Shown here piece by piece: positions 27,481 through 37,683 of a stretch of 64,000 bases of DNA (position 1 is its first letter; every line of letters starts with the position of its first letter). This stretch comes from Reichenbachiella faecimaris. GTDB lineage: Bacteria > Bacteroidota > Bacteroidia > Cytophagales > Cyclobacteriaceae. The stretch covers positions 930,001 through 994,000 of the forward strand of contig NZ_FWYF01000001.1 in the NCBI RefSeq assembly GCF_900176375.1, given 5' to 3'. The position numbers and the translations under genes are program-made. Under the pieces are notes generated by a model. That model was not told the DNA's origin and made no database searches. It saw nothing but the letters and a program-made list of their open reading frames with translations.

Positions 27481-29789
27481 AGTTTATAACCTACTTTTTC
27501 TCCATCACTTCCGTTTGCATCTTTGGCCAATTTCAGATTTGACAATAAAGCTGCCTGATCACTAATCTTCAATGTGGATTGCTTCATACTACAATCAGAT
27601 ATTTTAGTAATTGGCTCGCCTACTGTATGATAGATATCGAATGTTTTGATGTCGTCAAATACAGAATTGGTGATCTTGGTTTTTTGCACGCCATGCAGCG
27701 TAAACGACTTTTCTCCTTTATTCTTTGGCCCATAGCCTACCTTTTCAAAAGAGCAGTGATCGATAAAAAGCAGAGGTCCAAATGTGCTTTCGTCGCTTCC
27801 ACCTCTATGTAGGTTCACGATTTCTTTACCAATATTTTTGAAGGTGTTATTAGTTAAAATAACGAATTCAGCATTGTAGATACCAATGTCGTCCGACTCC
27901 TGATTTAACTCTAAAATAGTTCCACTCACATCAGTGAATCGTGAGTTTTCGATTAGGATGCTATCCGCAAAGGTGTTTTTATATACTTTTAGAATATTGA
28001 ATGAATGATTGACGTCTAAATCTCTAAACTCACAGTTGTTGATGAACAGTTTGTAATTTCTATTCATTGAATATCTGCTGGTTGATACTACTGCGTTACC
28101 AGCATAATCAGGACACTCTGCCCCATCTATGATCAAACCATCCAATTGCAGGGCACCACCATTCTCAATGACGAATAAATTTGACTTCTCGAATTTTATG
28201 ACTGCTCCTTCTTTAGACTGGACAGTGATTGGCACTGCTACGGGTATTTTCTTTTCCAGTAAGTATTCATCACCTGATAAGGTGTACACGTCACCAGCCT
28301 TTGCATCCTTCATCACATCAAAAAGGTCTTCACCTGCTGCTACAGCAATAGTTCTTCCGTAACCAAATGTCTTGGCTTGTTTTGGTTTGGTGTACCACGA
28401 CGGGCCTGTTGCCTCTTTTGATACTACAGCAAATTCTGATGTAGTACCAGCTGTAATGGATTCATCTTTGAGAGAATAAATTCCTTTTTCATTTTGTACC
28501 AACTCTGTATTGACTGCACTAAATCCACTTCCAATTGACTCAATATTTTTACTCAATATATTCGCATCAAATGAGATTCCAGAAATATCGTCGTAAACGG
28601 TGAATACATCATCTTTAGCTTCATTCCAGAAAATATTGTTGGAAATAGAAGTAGTCTGTGGAATGGCACTTCTCTCTTCATCACTGCCGGCGCATAGCTG
28701 TACATAGTCACAATTGATGAAGGTATTGTTATTGATTTCAGAATCTATAACTTGATTATATCTATTGATCGGAGAATTCGGCACTCCGTTCATGACCACT
28801 AATGCTCCTCTAAATCTGTGACCAGTCAGGCCGTAGCCATAGTTGTTGATTACTTTTTGCTTTTCGTTGATGACTCTGATTCCTCCTGTGTGAGGTTTTC
28901 CATTGCCAAAGAAAGCGTTGCTTTCAGCTGTGTTTTCGTTACCATGTCTGAAGGTCAATGTGCCCACACATTCTTCAAACACATTGCCTTTAAATAAATT
29001 TCCGCATGATTTGTTTGAGATGATTTCATGCTCACCATCGCATCTGTCGAAATAGTTGTTGATGACTTGGGTATTTGAGAAAGAGAGTGAATAATGACTG
29101 GTGCCTATTCTTAGTGTCTCTCCTCCATTGGCCCCCAAGTTTTCTCTTGGGCCGAAATAGTTGTGATCGATAAGATGACCATTTTCTAGACTCTCTTCTG
29201 AATTGAGTCTCACGGCCATGGTTACGCCTTTGTTTCCTTTGCCTACGAGGGCATTGTGATCAAATCGGTTGTTTTTGCCATACATACCGACCCAATAATC
29301 ACTTTCATGTCTTTCTGGATTGGAATAATTGTCGATCAGTGTTTCTGTAATTCTACAGTTGTTGGCCAATTGGTCCTTTTTAATTCTAAAGGAAATGACT
29401 TCAGCTGTGGGAGTGTATCCTTTGGTAAAGTGGAGACCATTCACCACTACAAATTCTCCTGCCAGCTTTAGGTTAGAGCTTCCTGTCAACTTCACTTCAC
29501 CCAGCTTTTCTGCCATCACTACAATGGGTGCTTCTTTAGTTCCGTTGGCCTGGATGACCAATTCGGCATCTTTCCATTCGCCGTTCGCTAATACAATGGT
29601 ATCACCTGGGTTGGCAACAGCAAGTGCTGTTTTGAGTTGGTCGGCAGATTCCACTTTTTGATAACTGCTTTGGTTGGTTTGGCAACCAACGATAAACATA
29701 ACGAAGAGTATCATAATGATGAATAAGAAGTGGCTTTGCGCCACTGAACTAATTTTCAACCCTCTTTTTGTATTATACATTCTTTTCAA
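27477..29789 (-). CDS. PL6 alginate lyase (lipoprotein, double beta-helix)
   Basis: 770 residues with a long N-terminus and a lipobox at FIVGC (Cys about 36). The N-terminal parallel beta-helix (about 45-430) is of the chondroitinase-B/PL6 type, with the probable catalytic Lys in SNKSCGN and Arg in LTFRHGN; a second beta-helix-like domain (about 470-760) follows, as in two-domain PL6 enzymes. PL6 lyases often prefer MG or G blocks. It is the first gene of the operon that continues with PL17, kdgF and the MFS gene, and is separated from the SusCD operon by a terminator. Confidence 0.94.
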   Translation of the reverse strand: MKRMYNTKRGLKISSVAQSHFLFIIMILFVMFIVGCQTNQSSYQKVESADQLKTALAVANPGDTIVLANGEWKDAELVIQANGTKEAPIVVMAEKLGEVKLTGSSNLKLAGEFVVVNGLHFTKGYTPTAEVISFRIKKDQLANNCRITETLIDNYSNPERHESDYWVGMYGKNNRFDHNALVGKGNKGVTMAVRLNSEESLENGHLIDHNYFGPRENLGANGGETLRIGTSHYSLSFSNTQVINNYFDRCDGEHEIISNKSCGNLFKGNVFEECVGTLTFRHGNENTAESNAFFGNGKPHTGGIRVINEKQKVINNYGYGLTGHRFRGALVVMNGVPNSPINRYNQVIDSEINNNTFINCDYVQLCAGSDEERSAIPQTTSISNNIFWNEAKDDVFTVYDDISGISFDANILSKNIESIGSGFSAVNTELVQNEKGIYSLKDESITAGTTSEFAVVSKEATGPSWYTKPKQAKTFGYGRTIAVAAGEDLFDVMKDAKAGDVYTLSGDEYLLEKKIPVAVPITVQSKEGAVIKFEKSNLFVIENGGALQLDGLIIDGAECPDYAGNAVVSTSRYSMNRNYKLFINNCEFRDLDVNHSFNILKVYKNTFADSILIENSRFTDVSGTILELNQESDDIGIYNAEFVILTNNTFKNIGKEIVNLHRGGSDESTFGPLLFIDHCSFEKVGYGPKNKGEKSFTLHGVQKTKITNSVFDDIKTFDIYHTVGEPITKISDCSMKQSTLKISDQAALLSNLKLAKDANGSDGEKVGYKL

Positions 29790-29864
29790 TTTAAAATTTA
29801 CTCTTAGCTATGATTGTCGCCTGAACTCAAAGCTCAATTTTTTTAGAATTTGATAAAGGTTTTT

Positions 29865-29898
29865 AAAAACTACCCAGAATAGATCCCGGGTAGTTTTT
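29865..29898. terminator. Bidirectional-type terminator after the SusCD operon
   Basis: AAAAACTACCC (29865-29875) pairs with GGGTAGTTTTT (29888-29898), with a T-tract on either strand. On the minus strand it follows the PKD lipoprotein gene by 23 bp, so it should end the susC-susD-PKD transcript before the PL6 gene. Confidence 0.85.
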
Positions 29899-29921
29899 CT
29901 TTATATAGATCGAGTGCCTAC

Positions 29922-31889
29922 TCAATCAGCATCTGTAATTGTTATGTTATCAAAGAAAGCCTCGGCAACACCGTCTACCACATCAACATTTCTAACATAA
30001 ATGACGATCTCATTTGTAGAAGGGGTGAAATCAAATGTACTGGTAGCGTAAGCATCACCATCAGTAGCGAAAATATTAGGAATAGCAAAGTACTCATCAA
30101 TAGCCGCATCAGACGTAGAAGCATTAATACCTGTTTCATCTTCGATTTCCGTATTTAATATGAATACCTCAGAAGTTATTCCTGCAGCAGTAGTCATTGC
30201 GTCAATGGAGAAGGTATATGTTTCTCCTGCCTGAACTGTAACTACTTGATACAATCGACGACCTGTCTCGTCCAGTTTTGCTCCTCTGGTACCATTATTT
30301 CCATCACTAGAAGATCCAGCTTGCTCACTGTCATCACCATAAAAGGTTTCAAGCCAACTATCCAATGCTCCATTATCCCAAAGAGGATCATAAGGGCTAT
30401 CAACAGTCTCTCCGTCATTATTTACTACCGTACTGTTAGGTGTCATATCCCAAGCATCCGCATTGTCTCCCGTGTTTGATGTATATTCATCAAAAGTTCC
30501 ATTAAGAACCTCTACAACAAACCCTAATGCAACTGTCAACTCCACCGTTTCTACGTCTTCAAAACCTGTAACACTTGTAGCTGTGAGCGTAACCGTATAA
30601 ACACCATCCTCAGCATAAGTATGGCTAGGATCCATTCCCGTGTACTGAAATCCATCTCCAAATTCCCATAGTAATGAGACGGCATCTTCAGAAGCATCAA
30701 TAAAAGCATAGGTCTTATAATCAGCATCATCTACCTCATAAGTGAAAGCTGCTGTTACAGGTGCATGAATCTCAATTTCAGACGAATATTCCGCTGTAAG
30801 ACCGTCTTCACTGGTTGCAATTAAAGTTACAGTATATACATCCGCTTCTGCGTATGCATGAGATGGGGATTCTTCAGTAGAAGTATTGCCATCACCAAAA
30901 TCCCAGGCATAAGAAGATGCATTAACTGAGGCATTCGTAAAGGTGTATGACAGATAATGCGCATCGCTCTGCTCACTCGAAAATGAAGCAGATGGAGGTA
31001 CTGCACCTTCTGCCGCTATATCGATTGAAATATCATCCAATCTTGACTCTACAGACCCTCCATTGAAAAAGTACACGGCTACTTCGGTACTTGATCCTGA
31101 ATTGAAAGAAACAGTACCAGCTTCATACGTTTCAGGATCGTCCTGATTATTAACTGTAATCGATCCAATAGTTGCTGCAATAGCTTCTGCATGCGTGGAG
31201 ACCGGGCCAGATAGCACGGAAACTGTCAACCAACCTGTTTGATTATCCAACATGGTGTAATAAAAATTCAAATCGTAATTGGCTTCAGCTTCCACAGTGA
31301 TGAGTTGATAACCGATTCTTTGATCAGAAGAAGAACCTGTTAATTTAGCGGCTTGTTCACCACTTCTCACAGGACTAGAAGTGATCTGAATCACGCCTCC
31401 TAAATCCGAATTCCTCCAGGAATCACGACCATCTCCTGTACCATCTGGTAAGGAAAGATCTTCAAAGCCAAACTCTAAAATAAATGGCTGATAAGGTCCT
31501 TCTACTACTTCTACTTCTATCTCAGTAGTGGCAGAGACACCCAGTTTGTCTGTAGATACTAAGGTCACAGTATAAGTGCCAAAGTCAGGATAAGTGTTTG
31601 ATGGATTCTCCTCATCAGAAGTATTTCCGTCTCCAAAATCCCAAGTGAAATCAGTTGCACTTTCCGACTGGTTTGTAAAAACCAACATCAACTGATCTGT
31701 TGGATCTGGACTGTATGAAAATCCTGCACTCGGAGGAGTAATATCCGCTATTGAACCAGCACCAGGTAAGGTTTCGTCCACACATGAAGTGATGAACAAT
31801 GCACCTGTGATTAATGCAAATCCTGCTAGTAAGTTCATCACTTTGATGAACTTACTTATTTTTATATTTTGTTGTTTCATTGATTTCAA
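29922..31889 (-). CDS. PKD-domain lipoprotein, probable surface glycan-binding protein
   Basis: 655 residues with a lipobox at FITSC (Cys about 36). Order: PKD domain (about 48-132, WDFGDGNTSDEENP), a CBM-like beta-sandwich (about 133-295), two more PKD domains (about 298-378 and 378-455, WDFGDGNTSTEESP and WEFGDGF), and a second CBM-like sandwich (about 460-655). There are no catalytic motifs. It takes the place of SusE/SusF-like proteins directly after susD (2-bp gap), so binding alginate at the outer surface is the likely job. Binding specificity is inferred from the operon. Confidence 0.87.
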   Translation of the reverse strand: MKSMKQQNIKISKFIKVMNLLAGFALITGALFITSCVDETLPGAGSIADITPPSAGFSYSPDPTDQLMLVFTNQSESATDFTWDFGDGNTSDEENPSNTYPDFGTYTVTLVSTDKLGVSATTEIEVEVVEGPYQPFILEFGFEDLSLPDGTGDGRDSWRNSDLGGVIQITSSPVRSGEQAAKLTGSSSDQRIGYQLITVEAEANYDLNFYYTMLDNQTGWLTVSVLSGPVSTHAEAIAATIGSITVNNQDDPETYEAGTVSFNSGSSTEVAVYFFNGGSVESRLDDISIDIAAEGAVPPSASFSSEQSDAHYLSYTFTNASVNASSYAWDFGDGNTSTEESPSHAYAEADVYTVTLIATSEDGLTAEYSSEIEIHAPVTAAFTYEVDDADYKTYAFIDASEDAVSLLWEFGDGFQYTGMDPSHTYAEDGVYTVTLTATSVTGFEDVETVELTVALGFVVEVLNGTFDEYTSNTGDNADAWDMTPNSTVVNNDGETVDSPYDPLWDNGALDSWLETFYGDDSEQAGSSSDGNNGTRGAKLDETGRRLYQVVTVQAGETYTFSIDAMTTAAGITSEVFILNTEIEDETGINASTSDAAIDEYFAIPNIFATDGDAYATSTFDFTPSTNEIVIYVRNVDVVDGVAEAFFDNITITDAD

Positions 31890-31891
31890 TT

Positions 31892-33322
31892 TTAGTTGTA
31901 TCCAGCATTTTGACTCAACGCTCCTTTACTCAAGTTGATTTCTCGTTGAGGTATAGGAAGCAATAAATCATTTGCTGTAAATGAGTGTCCATTGGCAGTC
32001 GCAAATGCACCAAGTACACTTTCAGCCAAGTCCAAACGGATCAAATCAAACAATCTGTGATTTTCGAAGGCCAATTCAACTCTTCTTTCGTTTGCCAAAT
32101 CCACTTTTGAAATGCTCGATACAGGTGTGGTCAATCCAGCACGATCTCTTACTTCTTGGAAAGAGGCAATGGCATCAGCAGTGCTAATTGGACCATCACG
32201 TCCAGCCAAAATAGCTTCAACATGCATCAACAATACATCTGCATATCTCAACACTATCCAGTCATTACCAGCCAAAGTAGGATCCCCAGATGTAGGTGCT
32301 ATCCCCAATGTTTCATCACCATTTGGTAGATATTTAACCACTTGATATTGCGTCGTTTGTGCAGCATCTAATCGGTACGAATAATTAGATCTCATGGTGC
32401 CTCCATACGTTGCGAAAGCCGTTCTCACATCGCTGGTTACATAATTCAATCCACTCGACCTTCCTACAGAATTCAACCATTCAGCCGAAAAATTTTGACT
32501 ATCGTTAGAGTTATCAGCTACATATCCTATGGCAAAGATGGTTTCATCATTACCCTCAGAATAGAAGATGTCCTGAAAATTGTCTTCTAAACTAAATTCG
32601 TTAGAAGCAATAATATCTTCGAGCAAAATTTGTGCTTCAGAATAATTGCCTAACGTTAGATGAGCTTTAGCCAATAAACCCTGTGCAGCTGCTTTAGATG
32701 CTCTATTTTTATAGGTGTTGTCCAAATTGGCAGCTGCTGTCGTTAAATCACTGACAATCAGCTCATAAACCTCACTAGTAGCTACTCTTGTAAAAGCAGT
32801 GGCCTCATCTGTTGGTGCTATCACCTCTGTAGCCAATGGAATGTCACCAAACAATCGAACCAGATTAAAATAAGCATAGGCTCTCACAAATTTAGCCTCA
32901 CCTTCAAACTGTGGAGCCTTCTCTTCTGAGGCGTTTCCTAAATTAGCTAACACTGTATTAGCCCTAAAAATGACATTGTAAAAACTTGCATAGTAATCTG
33001 CAACAACACCATTCGTAGCCTCAACTGTATAACTTTCAAATTGCGAAGCCTCTCCTTCCCCACTTTTGGTTCTGGTATTATCACTTCTCATTTCTGTAAC
33101 CTGATATTCAATTTGAATACCATGCAAGTCACTTGTAGTTGTAGAGTTGATGCCTTGAATACCGTCATATAGGTTCACGACACCAGCTTCCAACTCTGTA
33201 TCATTTGTGTAGAATACATCTGCACTTATTGCTGAATTAGGCGCTGGCGATAAAAAATCGTCTTGACATCCATATAAATGCGTCGCAAGTACGAACAGCG
33301 CTATTATTCTTATATTTTTCAT
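31892..33322 (-). CDS. susD: SusD/RagB family glycan-binding lipoprotein
   Basis: I chose the ATG at 33322 because it gives a normal lipoprotein signal (MKNIRIIALFVLATHLYGC); an in-frame ATG at 33349 is also possible. About 476 residues, with the N-terminal TPR-like SusD fold (AKFVRAYAYFNLVRLFGDIPL) and the C-terminal RagB/SusD segment (ELAFENHRLFDLIRL, LLPIPQREIN). SusD-like proteins cap the SusC porin and bind incoming oligosaccharide. It lies directly after susC and before the PKD lipoprotein; alginate oligomers are the inferred ligand. Confidence 0.96.
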   Translation of the reverse strand: MKNIRIIALFVLATHLYGCQDDFLSPAPNSAISADVFYTNDTELEAGVVNLYDGIQGINSTTTSDLHGIQIEYQVTEMRSDNTRTKSGEGEASQFESYTVEATNGVVADYYASFYNVIFRANTVLANLGNASEEKAPQFEGEAKFVRAYAYFNLVRLFGDIPLATEVIAPTDEATAFTRVATSEVYELIVSDLTTAAANLDNTYKNRASKAAAQGLLAKAHLTLGNYSEAQILLEDIIASNEFSLEDNFQDIFYSEGNDETIFAIGYVADNSNDSQNFSAEWLNSVGRSSGLNYVTSDVRTAFATYGGTMRSNYSYRLDAAQTTQYQVVKYLPNGDETLGIAPTSGDPTLAGNDWIVLRYADVLLMHVEAILAGRDGPISTADAIASFQEVRDRAGLTTPVSSISKVDLANERRVELAFENHRLFDLIRLDLAESVLGAFATANGHSFTANDLLLPIPQREINLSKGALSQNAGYN

Positions 33323-33354
33323 GATAATTTCTTTTTTGTTAATGATCACCTCGA

Positions 33355-36300
33355 TTAAAATTCAATGATTACACCTGTCACCACAGATCTAGCTATAGGA
33401 GCTCCTGCTCGTTGATAGCCGTATGTCGTTGGTGATGTAGTAGTCAATGATTCAGGGTTGAATCCCGTGTAATCATTTGCCTTTAGATACATCAAATTTG
33501 ATGCACTTACATATAACCTTGCGCTCGTCATTCCTATCTTAGAAGTGATTCTGACTGGCAGGTTATAACCCAAATTCACGTTTCGAAGTGCTACATAAGA
33601 AGCATCTTGCACAATTGAATTGGTGAAAATTTTCTGTTGGATAAATTCCTGATCTGGAGTAGTCACAGGATCAAAACCTTGCTGACTATTAAAATGATTG
33701 TACAGATATTGATCACCCATATTTCTCACTTCTGCACCATGGCTTCCCTGAAACATGAAAGACAAATCAAAGTCTCCTAAAGAAAATGTGTTCGTAATAC
33801 TCCAAATAAAATCTGGGTATGGACTTCCAAGGATGGTTTTATCATCTTCGTCGATTTGACCATCTCCATTCAAATCTCTTACATATACATCCTGTGCTTG
33901 TCCTCCAATTGGGTGATAAGCATCCACCAAATACTCCAAAGGAATCTCTCTGTCTACTACATAGCCATAAAAAGAAGAAATTGGGTCACCTACTGAGCTA
34001 ATCCACTCTGATGCTCTTTTCTCATCTACACTCTGAATTAAGCCATCTGAATTAGCGAAATCGGTCAATGTGTTTTTGTTTCTTGAAGCTAGAAATGTAG
34101 TTGTCCATCTGAACTTATCTGTTCTAATATTATTAGTCCTCAACTCTACCTCTATACCTTCATTAGTTACTTCTCCGATATTTACCAGCGCATTGTTAAA
34201 CCCAGTCACACCAGAAACATCAACATTCAGCAATAAATCATCACTAGTCCGTTTGTAGTAATCAACAGAACCTGAAATAATATTATCTAAAAATCCAAAA
34301 TCAATGGCTGGATTGAATTCGATAGAACGCTCCCATCCTAATTCTGGATTGGCAATATTCTGTGGATTGAACGCCGTGGCAGTACCACCACCAATGACAG
34401 CTGTTCTGGAGCTTAAAAGAGCAGTAGGCGAATACCAATCATTCAACCTGTTACCTGTTGAGATTTGGTCGTTACCAGTGATACCAAAGCTTGCTCTTAA
34501 CTTCAAGTTGTTGATTATACTGGATCCTGCCAAAAATGATTCTTCAGAGATTCTCCATCCCACAGATACAGCAGGGAAATTACCATACTTATTATCTGGA
34601 CCAAAAACCGAACTCCCATCTCTTCTAAAACTAACTGATGCCAAATACTTATCAGAAAACGAATAATTCACACGAGCAATGAAAGATAATAATCGTTTCT
34701 CTCTCTCGAATGATCCCCATCCAGAGGCTTCAGCAGCTGCATCTAGTGTAGGTACGAAATCAAATTCATACCCTGTTCCAGACACATTCGAATACTTCTC
34801 CTTGTATCTTTCTGCAACTACACCAGCAGTTGCGGATACATCATGGTTGCCAAAAGTTTGGTTGTAATTCAAAAAACCCTGAGTTACCACATGAACTTTG
34901 TTTTCGTTATTAACATCCAATGATGCTCCCGAGGCTCCATTTCTGCTAGACTCTACCCCCTGCCATCGCTGTCTTTCTGTATTTTGGATATCTCCAGACA
35001 AAGCTGCTTGAACAGAAAAATTATCACTCAATTTGTACTTAGTATAAAACTTACCAAACATCTTGAACTGAAAATCTCTTCTGTCTCTTTCCAGCACTTT
35101 AGCAGCAGGGTTGGTATTAGACGTATTACTAATATCTATCAATGTACCATCTCCATCTAAATCGTAGTTATCAAAATGACGTTGCAATGCATAATCGCCT
35201 ACTTGTACATCTGGATATACAGTTCTATCTACATACTGAATCGTATTTTCATCATGATATACAGGTAACCAAGGCGTTTGTCTCAAAATATCATGTGTAG
35301 ATCCATCAAATCTTCTTCTTTCTGTATATGAAGGATTTAAGCTCACTCCAAATGACAAATCATCATTGACTTTAGTATCAACTTTTGCTTTCAAATTGTA
35401 TTTTTTGAAATCATCAGTCAACAGCACGCCTTCGTCATGTGCATAAGTCATAGCCGTACTGAAAGTAGTTGACTCATTTCCGCCTCTAGCACTTATGGTA
35501 TGGCTTTGCGTATTACCACCATCAAAAATGATGTCTTGCCAGTTGTTATCCACACCTATCAACTCCTTGTATCTCGACCTTGGCGAGAGTTCTCCATTCG
35601 CAGCTCTTTCAGCAGCCATTCCATCTGCCACAGAAGTATTGTAATCTGGATTTTCTTGAACGTCTTGCCATCCATAAAATCCGTTGTACGCAAATTTAGT
35701 TTTGCCAGATTCACCAGTTTTGGTAGTGATCATCACTACACCATTGGCTCCCCTAGACCCAAAAATGGCAGCAGAAGCCGCATCTTTCAAGACCTCAATA
35801 GAAGCTACATCGTTCATATCTATGTTCGACCAAAATTCAGAATCGACTGCGACACCATCAATTACTAACAATGGACCTGATCCACCTGTGATAGATCCTA
35901 CACCACGAATTTGGATAGTAGGTGCACCACCCACTCCTTCAGGATTGGAATTCTGAACATTCATACCAGCTACTCGACCTACCATGGCTTGGTCTGCCCT
36001 AGAGGTAGGTATCTGATCAATATTTGTGTTTTCAACCTTAGAAATAGCACCTGTTAGGTGAGATTTCTTTTGAGTTCCATATCCGATGACCACAACTTCA
36101 TCAAGCTGCTCAACATCTGGATCCATAGAAATATCAATTGTAGATCTTCCACCAACTTCCACGCTCTTCTTCAAATACCCAATAAAAGAAAAGTCTAAAA
36201 TCGCATTCGAAGCAGCTTCCAATGCATATCGTCCGTTAATATCAGTAACCGTTCCTTTAGTAGTTCCTTGCACTATGATCGTTACCCCAGGTAATGGCTC

Positions 36301-36441
36301 GTTGTCTTCAGAGTTTACCACTCCTGACACCTTGATATCTTGAGCGAATACCGGCGTTATTATCATTGCATTCAACGCCAATAACATCAACACTAAATTG
36401 TGCTTCTGGTAGCGTTTAGATAATAGTAAAATGTTTTTCAT
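33355..36441 (-). CDS. susC: SusC/RagA TonB-dependent outer-membrane transporter
   Basis: 1028 residues: signal peptide (to about 33, ITPVFAQ), CarboxypepD-regulatory-like domain (about 35-110, GVTIIVQGTTKGTVTDINGR), TonB-box region and plug (VVVIGYGTQKK at about 118-128; then MVGRVAGMNVQ and IQIRGVGSI), and a 22-strand barrel to the C-terminus, which ends in Phe as is typical. It imports oligosaccharides with TonB energy. It is the first gene of the susC-susD-PKD operon, behind the GntR gene; alginate oligomers are the expected substrate. Confidence 0.96.
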   Translation of the reverse strand: MKNILLLSKRYQKHNLVLMLLALNAMIITPVFAQDIKVSGVVNSEDNEPLPGVTIIVQGTTKGTVTDINGRYALEAASNAILDFSFIGYLKKSVEVGGRSTIDISMDPDVEQLDEVVVIGYGTQKKSHLTGAISKVENTNIDQIPTSRADQAMVGRVAGMNVQNSNPEGVGGAPTIQIRGVGSITGGSGPLLVIDGVAVDSEFWSNIDMNDVASIEVLKDAASAAIFGSRGANGVVMITTKTGESGKTKFAYNGFYGWQDVQENPDYNTSVADGMAAERAANGELSPRSRYKELIGVDNNWQDIIFDGGNTQSHTISARGGNESTTFSTAMTYAHDEGVLLTDDFKKYNLKAKVDTKVNDDLSFGVSLNPSYTERRRFDGSTHDILRQTPWLPVYHDENTIQYVDRTVYPDVQVGDYALQRHFDNYDLDGDGTLIDISNTSNTNPAAKVLERDRRDFQFKMFGKFYTKYKLSDNFSVQAALSGDIQNTERQRWQGVESSRNGASGASLDVNNENKVHVVTQGFLNYNQTFGNHDVSATAGVVAERYKEKYSNVSGTGYEFDFVPTLDAAAEASGWGSFEREKRLLSFIARVNYSFSDKYLASVSFRRDGSSVFGPDNKYGNFPAVSVGWRISEESFLAGSSIINNLKLRASFGITGNDQISTGNRLNDWYSPTALLSSRTAVIGGGTATAFNPQNIANPELGWERSIEFNPAIDFGFLDNIISGSVDYYKRTSDDLLLNVDVSGVTGFNNALVNIGEVTNEGIEVELRTNNIRTDKFRWTTTFLASRNKNTLTDFANSDGLIQSVDEKRASEWISSVGDPISSFYGYVVDREIPLEYLVDAYHPIGGQAQDVYVRDLNGDGQIDEDDKTILGSPYPDFIWSITNTFSLGDFDLSFMFQGSHGAEVRNMGDQYLYNHFNSQQGFDPVTTPDQEFIQQKIFTNSIVQDASYVALRNVNLGYNLPVRITSKIGMTSARLYVSASNLMYLKANDYTGFNPESLTTTSPTTYGYQRAGAPIARSVVTGVIIEF

Positions 36442-36652
36442 TTTATATGATTTTGTTCACACTTAGTAAATAGTATTTGCTGATGCGGGTAGGTAAAAAA
36501 GACGCGCCATACCTGTAGAATTACAGTAATTGGTTATCTTTGAATCAGCAATTGATCATTTCAATGAAATACCGATGGCCAAATTGATATTTCTACATTG
36601 ATTGATCGATCCCGCGATGAATGGGTTGACCCTTGGTTAATCCATTCTTTTT
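36442..36652. other. susC upstream region (211 bp) with a hairpin
   Basis: It holds a 9-bp stem, GAATGGGTT (36619-36627) with AATCCATTC (36639-36647), including one G-T wobble. A T-run follows on the plus strand only, right at the stop codon of the GntR gene, so it could stop antisense transcripts. Other short inverted repeats (AGGTA/TACCT, CTGTA/TACAG) are present. No confident promoter. Confidence 0.4.
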
Positions 36653-37417
36653 TTATGTACCTGTCATTCCTCCATTATTGCTTTCTATTTTATTGTTATA
36701 TAATTGTTCTACTTGTATCGTTTTAGAATAATCAAGAATATCCACCAAATGCCCACGCATCTCGCTCCCAACAGCCTCTCTATCTTGATTCTTTATAGCT
36801 TCTAGTATTCGTTCGTGCTGTTCTACCGCCTTATTAGACCTTCCGTCTCCACACACATCATGTTGCTTAAAATAGGATAGAATATCTGGCGTGATAATCA
36901 GCATCAATGATTTAAGTACTGAGTTCTTGCTTGCTTCAGCGATTTTTAGATGGAACATCAAATCTTCTTCTACTGCATGATCTGCCTGTTCTATTTTAGC
37001 TCTGTGAGCAAATAGTGCCTTTTCTATTTCCTTGATGTCATTACCTGTCCTGCGCTCAGCCGCTAGCACTGCACTGTTCACCTCAAGAATTACTCTGGTT
37101 TCCACCAAAGAGTTAAAATCATTTCCTTCTAATTTCAAAACATCAGAAATCAGACCTTCTAAGGCCGTAATGCCCATACCTGCCACAACGGTACCGCTCT
37201 GAGGAAGTGTTTTTAGAATCCCATAGAATTCTAGTTTTTTGATCGCATCACGTAAGTGTGTTCTACCAACACCCAGAACGTCACAAAGTTTTCTTTCTGA
37301 AGGAAGTTTGTCCCCCGGTTTCAATTGTCCTGAAGTGATGAGTTGCTTGATTTGGTTGATGATTTTATCAACTGGTGTTTCAATAACTATCTGACTAAAG
37401 TTCTTAAGCAATTCCAT
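36653..37417 (-). CDS. GntR/FadR-family transcriptional regulator
   Basis: 254 residues. N-terminal winged helix (about 12-80) with the classic GntR signature LITSGQLKPGDKLPSERKL and LGVGRTHLRDAIKKLE. The all-helical C-terminal FCD domain (about 95-225) carries the Asp/His metal or ligand residues expected of the family (for example LMFHLKIAEAS). FCD regulators usually respond to sugar acids or their catabolites. Here it lies between the SusCD operon and a PL7 gene, so KDG, KDPG or DEH is a likely effector. A palindrome at 37442-37455, 25 bp upstream of its start, suggests autoregulation. Confidence 0.92.
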   Translation of the reverse strand: MELLKNFSQIVIETPVDKIINQIKQLITSGQLKPGDKLPSERKLCDVLGVGRTHLRDAIKKLEFYGILKTLPQSGTVVAGMGITALEGLISDVLKLEGNDFNSLVETRVILEVNSAVLAAERRTGNDIKEIEKALFAHRAKIEQADHAVEEDLMFHLKIAEASKNSVLKSLMLIITPDILSYFKQHDVCGDGRSNKAVEQHERILEAIKNQDREAVGSEMRGHLVDILDYSKTIQVEQLYNNKIESNNGGMTGT

Positions 37418-37441
37418 TGTTCTATATTCAAATCATTGTTG

Positions 37442-37455
37442 ATTGGTCGACCAAT
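37442..37455. promoter_or_regulatory. Perfect palindrome, candidate GntR operator
   Basis: ATTGGTCGACCAAT is its own reverse complement. It lies 25 bp upstream of the gntR start. The TGGT...ACCA core resembles operators of FadR-type GntR regulators, although the central spacing is even rather than the odd spacing of the FadR consensus. Confidence 0.6.
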
Positions 37456-37623
37456 TTATATTAAATATTTTTAAATACAAAATAATACATAAAAAATCCT
37501 GCCATTCCGCAGTGAAATGATCATCCCAAAAAAGCCACTTAAACATACTCTATTTGCTAAATAAGCAGTTTTTATCTCCTAATTCAACATAGCAATGAAC
37601 AAAAATTAGAAATTAAAACCCTG

Positions 37624-37652
37624 CAAAAGTAGATGACAAAATCATTGATCAA
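37624..37652 (-). promoter_or_regulatory. Possible gntR promoter
   Basis: On the minus strand there is a -7 element TACTTTTG (37631 to 37624) with a TTG at 37652-37650 18 bases upstream, near the Bacteroidota TTTG-N19-TAnnTTTG pattern. The -33 part overlaps the left arm of an inverted repeat. The -33 match is incomplete. Confidence 0.35.
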
Positions 37653-37683
37653 CCAGTTCCATTTTCCATTTCCAGTTGGTTGA
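37649..37683. promoter_or_regulatory. Inverted repeat, candidate second operator
   Basis: TCAACCA (37649-37655) and TGGTTGA (37677-37683) are exact inverted copies 21 bp apart. They resemble half sites of the palindrome at 37442 and of ATTGGTTTACCAGT at 37709-37722. Confidence 0.45.
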